Assembly (NCBI GenBank): GCA_019744775.1
Contig: JAIETZ010000004.1
Location: forward strand, 248,001 to 312,000
Direction: 5' to 3'
DNA: 64,000 bases
From: Candidatus Obscuribacterales bacterium
GTDB lineage: Bacteria; Cyanobacteriota; Vampirovibrionia; Obscuribacterales; Obscuribacteraceae
Every line of letters starts with the position of its first letter. Within the stretch, counting starts at the first letter, position 1. The notes beneath the pieces are model-generated. The model made no database searches, was not told where the DNA came from, and saw nothing but the letters and a program-made list of their open reading frames with translations. Made by a program: the position numbers and the translations under genes. This document shows, in pieces, positions 44,390-53,091 of the stretch.

Positions 44390-45289
44390 TTACCGCGCTG
44401 CCAGAGAGACGGCTTTTGCCACTTCGGCTATTTTTGTCTCGCACTGACGCTGGCTTAATTTCGCATCGCCTACCAGCACAGCCACGACTAAAGTAGCGTT
44501 ATTTGGTCCTGTGACAATGCCTACATCGTTTGTTGAAACAGTCACGCCAAAGGCATGCCTTCCAGTGCCGGTTTTGTTGGCGACTATCCAATTTGTAGGG
44601 AAGCCGGCACGCAATCTGTTTTGCCCGGTTTCGCAACGACGCATTAGGTCGATCAGATATGTCGTCGACTTGGCTGAGAGCAACTTTCCAGATTGCAGTC
44701 TTGAAAGCACACTACAAATTGAACGCGGCGTGCAGCTATCCAACATGTCTGCACCAACATGATCGTCATCATGCAGCAATAGCTCCATTTCAAAGCGATC
44801 AACGCGAATGTCTGAGAATTGCTCGTCTTTGAGGAATTTGTCGACTGAAGTTGGTCCACCTAATAGTTTCATTATTGTATCTGCCGCACCATTATTACTG
44901 CGGCAAACCGCCTTTTCCAAAAGCGAAGATAGAGTCAGACTCTTTGTTGTTAGCGCCAGTGGATCAGGAACATAGGATTCGCGAATTCTAACAACGTCGG
45001 ATTGTGTAAGCGGAATCTCTTGGTTTAGCTTGAGCTTGCCTTCGTCAACTTGGCGCAACGCCGCCATGGCAATTATGACTTTAGCTACACTCTGCATACG
45101 GAAACGCTCATCACCATTCAAAAACCACGACTGTCCGGACTGAACGTCGATAACACCAACGCCCAGATTCCCTTTAAAACTTTTGGCAATCAAATTGACG
45201 CGTTGTTGCAGCGATGCAACATCAAGGGCGAAAGCAGCATTTGCATTTATCAGCAGCAAACATGCTATCAACAGAATTCTCACTAGCAT
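44390..45289 (-). CDS. Class A beta-lactamase-like serine hydrolase
   Basis: This exported protein of 299 residues has a signal peptide (MLVRILLIACLLLINANAAF). The catalytic S67-V-A-K70 and the K239-T-G motif are present, and E167 in RFEMELL sits where the general base E166 belongs. Two positions differ from working enzymes: the SDN loop reads S131-N-N133, and the Asn after E166 (N170 in TEM numbering) is Leu. It may thus be a weak beta-lactamase or another acyl-serine hydrolase. GGAG lies nine bases before the ATG. It converges with ispH, six bases apart. Confidence 0.85.
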   Translation of the reverse strand: MLVRILLIACLLLINANAAFALDVASLQQRVNLIAKSFKGNLGVGVIDVQSGQSWFLNGDERFRMQSVAKVIIAMAALRQVDEGKLKLNQEIPLTQSDVVRIRESYVPDPLALTTKSLTLSSLLEKAVCRSNNGAADTIMKLLGGPTSVDKFLKDEQFSDIRVDRFEMELLLHDDDHVGADMLDSCTPRSICSVLSRLQSGKLLSAKSTTYLIDLMRRCETGQNRLRAGFPTNWIVANKTGTGRHAFGVTVSTNDVGIVTGPNNATLVVAVLVGDAKLSQRQCETKIAEVAKAVSLAAR

Positions 45290-45308
45290 TGATCGATTCT
45301 CCGCAATC

Positions 45309-46244
45309 TTATAGGAGTAGATGCCCCAAATATTGGCGAATACCCGCTACGGCCAGCACACCCTGACCAACCGCCGTTGCAATGCGCGGATAGCCTGGAG
45401 TAGTAATGTCGCCGACAGCAAAAACTCCTGGTAGCGAAGTCTTGCAGTAGTCACCGACACGGATATGCCCAGTTGAATCAGTTTCAATCTGGTCTCTAAC
45501 AAATGCAGTGTTAGGAGCATACCCAATTTTTACAATCAGCCGAGTTGCAGGAAGAGTCTCCTCGACTCCACCATTGGATGAAACTTTTACTGCGGATAAT
45601 CTATTACCAGTACCATCAGCAACAAGAGACACTACTTTTGTATCCAGCAATATCTTGATGCGGGGGTCTTCTTCCGCCTGCGACTTCCAATCAGAACGAG
45701 CTCGCAATTTACCGGAACGATTGAGGAGATAAACCTGCGGGCATAGCTGAGCCAGCTCCAGCGCATCTCCTACAGCACTGTCACCACCGCCTACAACAGC
45801 AACAGTTTGTCCCTTCATATGATCTAAACATTGACCTGTGCGATAAACAACATCAAGACCAAATTTGTTCTCATCTCCAACACCGAGTTTTGCAACACTG
45901 TAACCAGTTGCTAAAACAATAGTCTTGCCAATCAACTTGCGACCATTTGCAACAATTGTTTTGTCGACCAAATCAATCTCTTGGATGTTGCAATTTAGCT
46001 CATAGCTGAACTTCATTGCTTCCACCAGTTCAACCAACTTGCCGCGTAATTGCTCCCCCGACGAATAATTCCCACCAGCAAAATTACGCAATGGATTAGG
46101 CACATCACTCAACTGTCCACCGAGTCGACCCGATCGCTCAAGAATGACAGACGTCAATCCCGAGTCTTTCAATTCAGAAGCACAACTGATGCCGGCTGGA
46201 CCGCCGCCAATAATTACTGCATCAAAGTTGTATTGCCCGACCAT
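45309..46244 (-). CDS. Thioredoxin-reductase-like FAD/NAD(P)H flavoprotein lacking the redox CxxC
   Basis: From ATG 46244 this is a 311-residue two-dinucleotide-binding flavoprotein: an FAD loop, IIGGGPAGIS, near residues 11-20, an NAD(P)H loop, VVGGGDSAVGDALELA, near 155, and the closing FAD motif GVFAVGDITTPGYPRIATAV. The CxxC that thioredoxin reductase carries just before the NADPH loop is absent (GQCLDHM instead). It is therefore more like the YumC-type ferredoxin/flavodoxin-NADP reductases or an uncharacterised relative. The frame is open to 46340 without a signal. It diverges from hemE. Confidence 0.83.
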   Translation of the reverse strand: MVGQYNFDAVIIGGGPAGISCASELKDSGLTSVILERSGRLGGQLSDVPNPLRNFAGGNYSSGEQLRGKLVELVEAMKFSYELNCNIQEIDLVDKTIVANGRKLIGKTIVLATGYSVAKLGVGDENKFGLDVVYRTGQCLDHMKGQTVAVVGGGDSAVGDALELAQLCPQVYLLNRSGKLRARSDWKSQAEEDPRIKILLDTKVVSLVADGTGNRLSAVKVSSNGGVEETLPATRLIVKIGYAPNTAFVRDQIETDSTGHIRVGDYCKTSLPGVFAVGDITTPGYPRIATAVGQGVLAVAGIRQYLGHLLL

Positions 46245-46388
46245 TGAAGTTAAGACCAATCTCACAATAGTGACAGAGTGGGAAATGCCGATTGTACCCA
46301 ATGCTGAAGATGAATGAAAGCCTGGGGTGCTTAAAGGCAAATCATGCTAGCATAGCCCTGAAATCCTAGCCCCGTCTTGGTTCCAGCC

Positions 46389-47444
46389 ATGTCACAAGTG
46401 TCTATTACGAAAGAATCAGTCCTCGCCCAGGCGCCATTTATGCAAGCCTGCCGCCGCGATAAAGCCTCCCGCACGCCAATTTGGCTCATGCGCCAAGCCG
46501 GACGCTTCATGCCCGAGTATCGCGAAATTCGCTCGAAGGTCAAATTCCTCGACCTCTGTAAAAATTCACAACTTGCCTCTGAAGTCACAGTTATGGCGGT
46601 TGAAAAACTCAACGTCGACGCCGCAATTATTTTTGCTGACTTGTTGCTTCTTGTTGAACCAATGGGACTCGGTCTGGAATACGCAGCAGGCGATGGGCCT
46701 GTTATTCATCAACCAATTCGCTGTCAGGCAGATTTAGAAAAAATCCAAAACGTTGATCCATACGAATCACTCGGCTACGTTTTCGAAGCAATCAAGCTAA
46801 CACGCAAAGCATTACCCGCAAATATTCCATTGATTGGATTTGCCGGAGCACCATTTACAGTTGCATCCTACATCGTAGAAGGCGGCAGCTCACGCCACTT
46901 CCTCAAGACCAAGCAGTTGATGTACACCGACTCTGCAACCTGGCACATCCTGATGCAGCGCATTGTACAAATCACAATCGCTTACTTAATCGGACAAGTT
47001 GAAGCAGGTGCACAAGTCATCCAATTATTCGATAGCTGGGTTGGCTGTCTGTCACCGCAAGACTACAGAACCTACGTCATGCCACACAGCAAAGCAATTA
47101 TCGACGCTGTAAAAGAACACGCTCCTGTAATCCATTTCGGCACAGGTACGGCGACACTCTTGAAAGACATGAAAGAAGCCGGCGGCGACGTCATCGGCTT
47201 AGACTGGCGCGTCGAACTCGATCAATCCTGGAAAGAACTCGGCTACGATGTCGGCGTCCAAGGAAATCTTGATCCTGCCATCTTATTCTCCGACAAAGAA
47301 GAAATCCGCAAACAAGCAACCCGCATTCTCAAACAAGCAGCAAATCGCCCAGGACACATTTTCAATCTCGGGCATGGAATTCTTCCAGAAACCCCAGTAG
47401 AAAATGTTCAGTATTTAGTCGAAACCGTTCGAGAACTCGGTTAA
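46389..47444 (+). CDS. hemE: Uroporphyrinogen decarboxylase
   Basis: This enzyme converts uroporphyrinogen III to coproporphyrinogen III in haem synthesis. The 351 residues match the family. The signature IWLMRQAGRFMPEYR near residue 27 carries the substrate-binding arginines, and DLLLLVEPMGLG supplies an Asp of the active site. GFAGAPFTVASYIVEG is the second family signature, and FNLGHGILPETP contains the conserved His. ATG 46389 gives the standard N-terminus; a TTG four codons earlier is also open. Haem synthesis continues with hemY 4 kb downstream. Confidence 0.96.
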   Translation: MSQVSITKESVLAQAPFMQACRRDKASRTPIWLMRQAGRFMPEYREIRSKVKFLDLCKNSQLASEVTVMAVEKLNVDAAIIFADLLLLVEPMGLGLEYAAGDGPVIHQPIRCQADLEKIQNVDPYESLGYVFEAIKLTRKALPANIPLIGFAGAPFTVASYIVEGGSSRHFLKTKQLMYTDSATWHILMQRIVQITIAYLIGQVEAGAQVIQLFDSWVGCLSPQDYRTYVMPHSKAIIDAVKEHAPVIHFGTGTATLLKDMKEAGGDVIGLDWRVELDQSWKELGYDVGVQGNLDPAILFSDKEEIRKQATRILKQAANRPGHIFNLGHGILPETPVENVQYLVETVRELG

Positions 47445-47456
47445 TTCATTGAACGA

Positions 47457-48425
47457 CTAGAAGAACTCACGCATCCGTTTGCGCCAGACGTGGTAGTTCG
47501 AGTAGTGGGTGCCATTTATGGTGACACCGAATGGTGAGAGTTGGTCCATCATTTGTTCGCTTATTTCGGCGCATTCTTGTGCGTTGACTTTACAAAGCGT
47601 TTCGATAACGTCATTCAAGTGAGGCATGCGGCTGCCGTCGGCTAGGCGGGTGCGGCAGGCGAGGCTGGCGCCCACGGCTAAATCAGGTGCGTAGATGCCG
47701 GCTTCTTGTTTTAGGTACTGCATGTTTTCTTTGTCGACCGAGCCGAGGAATGTACTGGCGACTCCTACGCCTGACCATAAGTCGGCGAGGCGGTGTTTTT
47801 CTTGTTTGTTGATGATTGCTACTAAGACTGGTAATTCGTGTCCGTGATTTATCCAGAGGAATCGACCGACACCTTGGTCGAAAATGTTTTGGTGCGTTTT
47901 TGAATCGCAGTCGTGCAACGGCAGCAAGCCTGAGGATTTTCCAACTTTGTGCAAGTGGTGCAGAAAGGCTTGCGTGAAGCCCATTCCGTCTACGGTCAAC
48001 CAGGAAAACATACTTTCTTGAATGTCTTGATGGAATTGGCAGCGAGGCTTGATAAGTCCTATAGCCATGCCGCGTCCTAAATAGACTGCAGGTGTGTAGC
48101 ACTGGTGAATTTGTTGTTTGAAGTGTGACCAGCGGGTTTTCTTTCCAAGCACGATATCGAGAATGGCTAGTCCCATCGCTGCAGCTTCGGCAGCAACTGA
48201 TCTCCAGCGTACTTCGAGGTCGTTTACTTTACGTGCGAGTTCAAATGGATCAGATCCTTTGACGGACTGTCCTAAGAAGCGAAAGAAGACACCACTTAGC
48301 TTATTGGCGTCACTAACTGACATTAGCTCGTCAGCTAATGAGTGCAGCATTACCTGATCAACTTTGAATTGATGGGCAGCAGCTACGGAATTGATAAGCG
48401 TACCTAGCGCCATTGCGCTCTCCAT
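47457..48425 (-). CDS. DUF1702 family protein (UnbL-like member of the enediyne-associated trio)
   Basis: This soluble protein of about 323 residues is of unknown biochemistry. Family features from memory of DUF1702 are visible: YLGRGMAIGLIKPR, SWLTVDGMGFTQAFLHH, FDQGVGRFLWI, RLADLWSGVGVASTFLG and GASLACRTR. DUF1702 proteins travel with UnbU and UnbV, both encoded just upstream here, in enediyne warhead cassettes and in other loci. I believe this corresponds to UnbL, but that name is uncertain. ATG 48425 has a G-rich binding site five bases before it; the frame is open to a TTG at 48518. It is the last gene of the minus-strand trio and converges on hemE. Confidence 0.82.
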   Translation of the reverse strand: MESAMALGTLINSVAAAHQFKVDQVMLHSLADELMSVSDANKLSGVFFRFLGQSVKGSDPFELARKVNDLEVRWRSVAAEAAAMGLAILDIVLGKKTRWSHFKQQIHQCYTPAVYLGRGMAIGLIKPRCQFHQDIQESMFSWLTVDGMGFTQAFLHHLHKVGKSSGLLPLHDCDSKTHQNIFDQGVGRFLWINHGHELPVLVAIINKQEKHRLADLWSGVGVASTFLGSVDKENMQYLKQEAGIYAPDLAVGASLACRTRLADGSRMPHLNDVIETLCKVNAQECAEISEQMMDQLSPFGVTINGTHYSNYHVWRKRMREFF

Positions 48426-48627
48426 ACCACCCCCGGTGGAATTACTGGACGACAAAGTACCAGCACAAAATTCGTTCAATCTCGGCTCCTGGTGATTTTT
48501 AGTAAGTGTTGGGATCAAATTCCAAACCCAGAAGCCTTGCCCGCCTTGGGTTGGTGTGGATTAGTAGGTTTTAATCTTATGCTGACAACCAATTCTTGTC
48601 AAGTGACTATCAGACAATTTAATCGAG

Positions 48628-49632
48628 TTATTGAGCTACACCAGCCTGTGATGCCCGTTTCGCGGCACTTTCAGGAATTGCTTCCAACTCACTATTTCGG
48701 CTGTGGGCAGCCATTATGGTCAGAGCAACTCCCCGTACCAGGCTGACGAAGGTTAGGACTAAAAACAGCCCGAAAACCATGTGCATGGCTTGGGAGAAGC
48801 CATAGATTAAGGCGACTGCCATCCCGAAAGCTATCTGACCGCGGACTTTGATAGGAGTCGTTGCCGGGTCGGGAATCATATATAAGGTGAAGAGGATAAA
48901 TGCGGCGCTGGTCATGGGCACCAAAGGCACCAAAAGCGGTACGCCGAAAATTAAGTGGCGAGCGACAGCTTGAATCACAAAGCCACCAAGCCAGGCTAAA
49001 ACTAACGGAAGTCTGCCGGTGCAGAAACCGTGAATGAGAATTCCAGTAAATAGAATGACACCAGGTACAACCCAGTCCCAGACGCCGGTTACGTTTTCCG
49101 TGAAGTGATAGGGCGGCGACATGCCGACAAATGGGAAAAGCAATAAGGTAATTGTGATACCAAAGTTTGACGGGTTGAAGAAGTGTTGGGTGCGATTGCC
49201 AACCGGTGCGCGAAATAATAATTTAGAAGCAATCGAAAGTACCGCGGCAAACACAACAGGTATTAATTTCTCATTAGGGAATAAGAGCATGCCGCAGGCA
49301 AAGCCGGTAATCATTGCCGGCAGGAAGAAAGTGATGACACCGAATAAGTCATTGCCTATGCGTGGCTTTCTGCCGTTAGCCCAGCAGTCGACCAATTCCA
49401 AAACCAGTTGCGCAGCACAAGCACTGCAGACGGCAATAAACGGCGTTATCCAAGCTTGTTCAAAACCTAATACGGTATGACCAAGGACATTCAAGACAAT
49501 CATCAAGACGCCGAAATACCAGAGAGCAAAAGTACGGCGGCGAGCATCCCTGTTAGGGTAGAAGTTGAGCGTCGCAATTGCAGGCTCTTGCTTTGGCGTA
49601 ATTGTTCTTTGGTTAGTTACTTGTGTGGCCAT
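48628..49632 (-). CDS. UnbU-like (RnfD-related) integral membrane protein
   Basis: From ATG 49632 this is a 334-residue membrane protein with about nine or ten helices. The segment HFFNPSNFGITITLLLFPF, followed by PPYHFTEN and TTPIKVRGQ, is typical of the RnfD/NqrB-related proteins annotated as enediyne biosynthesis protein UnbU. AAAGGA lies seven bases before the ATG, and the gene begins one base after the UnbV-like stop, so the genes are co-expressed. RnfD proteins carry covalent flavin in electron transport. Whether this branch does is unknown, and no other Rnf gene is present. Confidence 0.85.
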   Translation of the reverse strand: MATQVTNQRTITPKQEPAIATLNFYPNRDARRRTFALWYFGVLMIVLNVLGHTVLGFEQAWITPFIAVCSACAAQLVLELVDCWANGRKPRIGNDLFGVITFFLPAMITGFACGMLLFPNEKLIPVVFAAVLSIASKLLFRAPVGNRTQHFFNPSNFGITITLLLFPFVGMSPPYHFTENVTGVWDWVVPGVILFTGILIHGFCTGRLPLVLAWLGGFVIQAVARHLIFGVPLLVPLVPMTSAAFILFTLYMIPDPATTPIKVRGQIAFGMAVALIYGFSQAMHMVFGLFLVLTFVSLVRGVALTIMAAHSRNSELEAIPESAAKRASQAGVAQ

Positions 49633-49633
49633 G

Positions 49634-51496
49634 TTAGTTTCCTTTGACCTCACTGCCTAAATGCACCAGGTGATAACCCGGTTCAAAAGTGCGTTTTTCT
49701 TCATGGACTTTTCCCTTACTATCGCGCCATAAGAGATCAACCGGCACAGCTGTGTTCACATCACCCAAGCCGAAATGAATTTCACTACTGCGCTTACCGG
49801 AATGGCCGCTGCCACCATCTACTTGAGCAACAGCTTCACGTCCATCAGGGTAATGCAATTTGGCAATTGCACCTACGGCATTCAAGTTCTGCGGACCTTC
49901 AGTCAGACGCAACGATAGAAAATTATTCTTGTCATTGGAGTCATTGCGATAAAAATATGAAGGCTCCCACTGGTTTGCAACAGCAAAGTCCAAGTCACCA
50001 TCACCATCGACATCAGCTATGGCTATACCGCGACTTACCATCGGGTCGGCAAGTCCGACTTCTTTGGTTATGTTGTAGTAACGTCCGTCTTGAGCGCGTA
50101 CAAAGAACGCATTTGGTTCATGACCATTGATATCATCGCCTGGTTTAAACGATGGCCAGTTTCTTGCGTCATGCATCATCAGGTCGTTGCCGGTGCCTAG
50201 TGCTTGCAATTCCGGCCAGCGATTAGTCTTCCCTTTGAGGAAACCAGTTGCTTGCATGGCTTCCAGTTTGCCATCGTTATTGAAGTCGGCTAGTCGAGCA
50301 TCCCAACCCCAGCCACTGCGCGATAGATTTAGATCTTCACTTGCCTGCTTGTACAAAGGAGTCTGGTTTTTGCCCTGAGGCTTACTCAGCCAGAGGAAGT
50401 GGCTTTCCATAAATCCATATTCGGCTGCAATATTGCTTACGTAAATGTCGAATTTGCCATCGTTATTCACATCGGCAAAATCAACGCCCATACCTTTGTA
50501 GGAATCGCGACCGAGCACGGAAGATGCAGGCGTCATCATGTCACGCTTGCCTTCGACAACACTGAAATTGAGCGTGCCTGGCTTCGACTGATTCAAAAGA
50601 AGCCTATCGGGTCCAAGGTCATTTGCCAGGTAAATCTCAGGTAAGAGGTCACCGTTGATATCAGCTGAAGCTGCAGCGACTGTCCAACCACGCAAGACAT
50701 CATCGGCAAGATTTGATTTAACTTCCTTGTAGCCGTCTTTGCTCCAAAGAAGAAAATGCTTCAAACCGCCGTTGTAAGACCTTGATTTGGAGTCGTGGAG
50801 TTCTTCCTGTCCTTTTGCTCTTGCATCAAGAATGCGCGAGCCGTCTTTGAAGTAGTTGCAGACGAGCAAGTCCTTGTGACCATCACCGTCAAAGTCAGCC
50901 TGTGTTACAGCACAGCTAAACCAACGATTTTCGTCAGCGTTTGGTCCGGCAATTAGTTCTTTTGGAATAAAAGCAGTCTTAGCTATCTCACCCTTCTGGT
51001 GAAGAAAAGCAATTGGTGTGCGTCCCCAATAATAGACAAGGACGTCTTGCAGTCCATCTTCGTTTAGATCGCATATCAATGCACCCATTGGTGCCATGGT
51101 GGCATCGACTAATTTGTCAGCATTGAGAATGGTGAGTGGATAACGTTGTTTCGTGCCCGGCACGCAGCCAACTAAAATGGCATCAGTTCGCGGGTCGATA
51201 AAGCAGTAGTCGTTATCGAGACCATCGCCATCAATATCGCCTAAAGCAATCGATGAACCGGTAGCGGAAATCCAGGCTGATATGCGCTTAAGACTTGGAT
51301 GTACCTGGCGGACGACTTTCACACCCGAATTTGGGTATTGTGAGGGCTCAGGCATGGGCAATTTTGTAAACTTGAAGCCGGAGGCTAAATCAGCCTTTGC
51401 CGAGGCGGAAAGTCTATTCGGCTGCGCGGCAGCCCAGGTCAGCACGACCAGGAGGACGGCTAAAATACGGGCGGCATGAGGCTTCAAGTTCGGCAT
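49634..51496 (-). CDS. CRTAC1/UnbV-like exported FG-GAP repeat protein
   Basis: This is a 620-residue exported protein with a signal peptide (RILAVLLVVLTWAAA near residue 10). At least seven FG-GAP/VCBS calcium-binding repeats are visible, e.g. DIDGDGLDND, DLNEDGLQDVLVYY, DFDGDGHKDLLVCNY, DVNNDGKFDIYVSN, DFNNDGKLEAM and DVDGDGDLDFAVAN, which build a beta-propeller. The C-terminal ~90 residues are an ASPIC/UnbV domain (GAIAKLHYPDGREAVAQ, then HFGLGDVN). GGGAG lies five bases before ATG 51496. It is the first gene of the UnbV-UnbU-DUF1702 transcript. It diverges from hemY with 126 bases between the chosen starts. Confidence 0.88.
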   Translation of the reverse strand: MPNLKPHAARILAVLLVVLTWAAAQPNRLSASAKADLASGFKFTKLPMPEPSQYPNSGVKVVRQVHPSLKRISAWISATGSSIALGDIDGDGLDNDYCFIDPRTDAILVGCVPGTKQRYPLTILNADKLVDATMAPMGALICDLNEDGLQDVLVYYWGRTPIAFLHQKGEIAKTAFIPKELIAGPNADENRWFSCAVTQADFDGDGHKDLLVCNYFKDGSRILDARAKGQEELHDSKSRSYNGGLKHFLLWSKDGYKEVKSNLADDVLRGWTVAAASADINGDLLPEIYLANDLGPDRLLLNQSKPGTLNFSVVEGKRDMMTPASSVLGRDSYKGMGVDFADVNNDGKFDIYVSNIAAEYGFMESHFLWLSKPQGKNQTPLYKQASEDLNLSRSGWGWDARLADFNNDGKLEAMQATGFLKGKTNRWPELQALGTGNDLMMHDARNWPSFKPGDDINGHEPNAFFVRAQDGRYYNITKEVGLADPMVSRGIAIADVDGDGDLDFAVANQWEPSYFYRNDSNDKNNFLSLRLTEGPQNLNAVGAIAKLHYPDGREAVAQVDGGSGHSGKRSSEIHFGLGDVNTAVPVDLLWRDSKGKVHEEKRTFEPGYHLVHLGSEVKGN

Positions 51497-51622
51497 GAAA
51501 GCTCCCTTCAAGCATATCCAGGTGAACGATAAACCAGATAGGCAGGTAAGGCAAAGGTGCCAGGGATTTTAAGTTTTTAATATACGTAATAAGTGCTGAT
51601 TAGACGGGCGTCTTCTAAGAAA

Positions 51623-53065
51623 ATGTTGTACATGGAAGTTTCGGGGGAAACCAGCAAAAGCAAACATGTCGTCATTGTAGGTGGCGGCATCTCCGGCTTA
51701 GCCGCGGCTTACAAGCTCCTTGAATCAAATCCAAATCTTAAAATCACTGTCTTAGAGGCAGGAAATAGATGTGGCGGGGTCATTTCCTCTTTACGGCAAG
51801 GCGAACTAATCCTGGAGGAAGGTCCCGATTCCATTCTGACACAAAAGCCTTGGGCGCTTAATCTCATTAAGCGACTGGGTTTGGAAAAGCACGTAATTGA
51901 AACGGAAAAAGAAAATCGCCGAACTTATGTTGCTTGGGACGGAAAGTTACATGCGTTGCCGGAAGGTTTCATCATGTTGGCGCCAACCAACTTTGTCACA
52001 TTTTTTGCCTCGACGTTATTCTCACCGTTAGGCAAATTGCGCATGGCACTCGAGAAATTTTTGCCGCCTAAAAGTGACCATGGTGATGAGTCATTAGCCA
52101 ACTTTGTACGCCGCCGATTCGGCAAAGAAGCTCTTGAGCGAATTGCACAACCAATGATTGGTGGCATTTATACAGCCGATCCGGAAAAGCTTAGTCTTAA
52201 GGCAACGATGCCACGATTTATGGATATGGAAAAACAACACGGTAGTGTAATTTCCGGATTGATGAAGTCTGACAGAAAAGCGTCCGGCGCTCGCTATAGT
52301 TTATTCATTGCGCTTGATAAAGGGCTTGGATTGCTTGTTGACACACTTGTTTCAAAATTACCTGCTGACTCCATTAGAACCAATGCTGCAGTTGCCGGAA
52401 TCACTAAGGACAACGCAGGATTCTCAATCAAGCTAATAAATGACGAGACTATTCATAGCGATGCTGTGATTATTGCGACGCCGGCAATTCAAGCAAGTCA
52501 AATGCTTTCTTCCTTTGATGCTAATTTATCGAAGCTCCTTTCGCAAATAGAATACGCGCCATCTGCCGTGCTCAATCTCGTCTACAACAAATCAGATGTT
52601 CCTAACTTCAACGGATTTGGTTTTGTCGTGCCGGCAAAAGAAAAGAGTTCAATCATTGCTTGCACGTTCGTAAGTCAAAAATATGCAGGTCGTGCTCCGC
52701 AAGATACAGTTCTCATTCGAGCATTTATGGGCGGTGCACTAGCCAAAGAGGTTTATGCTCAAAATGACGAACAGCTTGTTGAAAGCGCAAAAAAGGAATT
52801 GAAAAAATACCTGCACATTAATGCTCAGCCCAAACAAGCAAAATTAACCCGCTATCCAAGCTCAATGCCGCAGTATCACTTGGGTCATTTAGAACTCATC
52901 GCCGATATACAAAAACTATCCGGCGCGTATACCGGATTTGCGCTTGCCGGAAATTACCTGCATGGGCCGGGCATTCCAGACTGTGTTTTAACTGGCGAAA
53001 CTGCAGCGGAATCTGTCTTGGAAATGCTCACATTAAAAGGCGAATTACAGTCGTCAATCGGTTAA
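51623..53065 (+). CDS. hemY: Protoporphyrinogen/coproporphyrinogen oxidase, FAD-dependent
   Basis: This flavoenzyme oxidises protoporphyrinogen IX, or coproporphyrinogen III in the alternative route, during haem synthesis. The FAD-binding loop HVVIVGGGISGLAAAYKLL lies near the N-terminus, and LEAGNRCGGVISS and LEEGPDSI follow as in HemY. FVRRRFGKEALERIAQPMIG and GIYTADPEKLSL are family segments, and the C-terminal GNYLHGPGIPDCVLTGETAA is the closing FAD motif. The length of about 480 residues is normal. The start is uncertain: GTG 51593, ATG 51623 and ATG 51632 are all in frame with weak binding sites. The GH15 gene follows 26 bases later. Confidence 0.93.
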   Translation: MLYMEVSGETSKSKHVVIVGGGISGLAAAYKLLESNPNLKITVLEAGNRCGGVISSLRQGELILEEGPDSILTQKPWALNLIKRLGLEKHVIETEKENRRTYVAWDGKLHALPEGFIMLAPTNFVTFFASTLFSPLGKLRMALEKFLPPKSDHGDESLANFVRRRFGKEALERIAQPMIGGIYTADPEKLSLKATMPRFMDMEKQHGSVISGLMKSDRKASGARYSLFIALDKGLGLLVDTLVSKLPADSIRTNAAVAGITKDNAGFSIKLINDETIHSDAVIIATPAIQASQMLSSFDANLSKLLSQIEYAPSAVLNLVYNKSDVPNFNGFGFVVPAKEKSSIIACTFVSQKYAGRAPQDTVLIRAFMGGALAKEVYAQNDEQLVESAKKELKKYLHINAQPKQAKLTRYPSSMPQYHLGHLELIADIQKLSGAYTGFALAGNYLHGPGIPDCVLTGETAAESVLEMLTLKGELQSSIG

Positions 53066-53091
53066 CATGTTCGTGGCGTTAAGGAGTCAAA

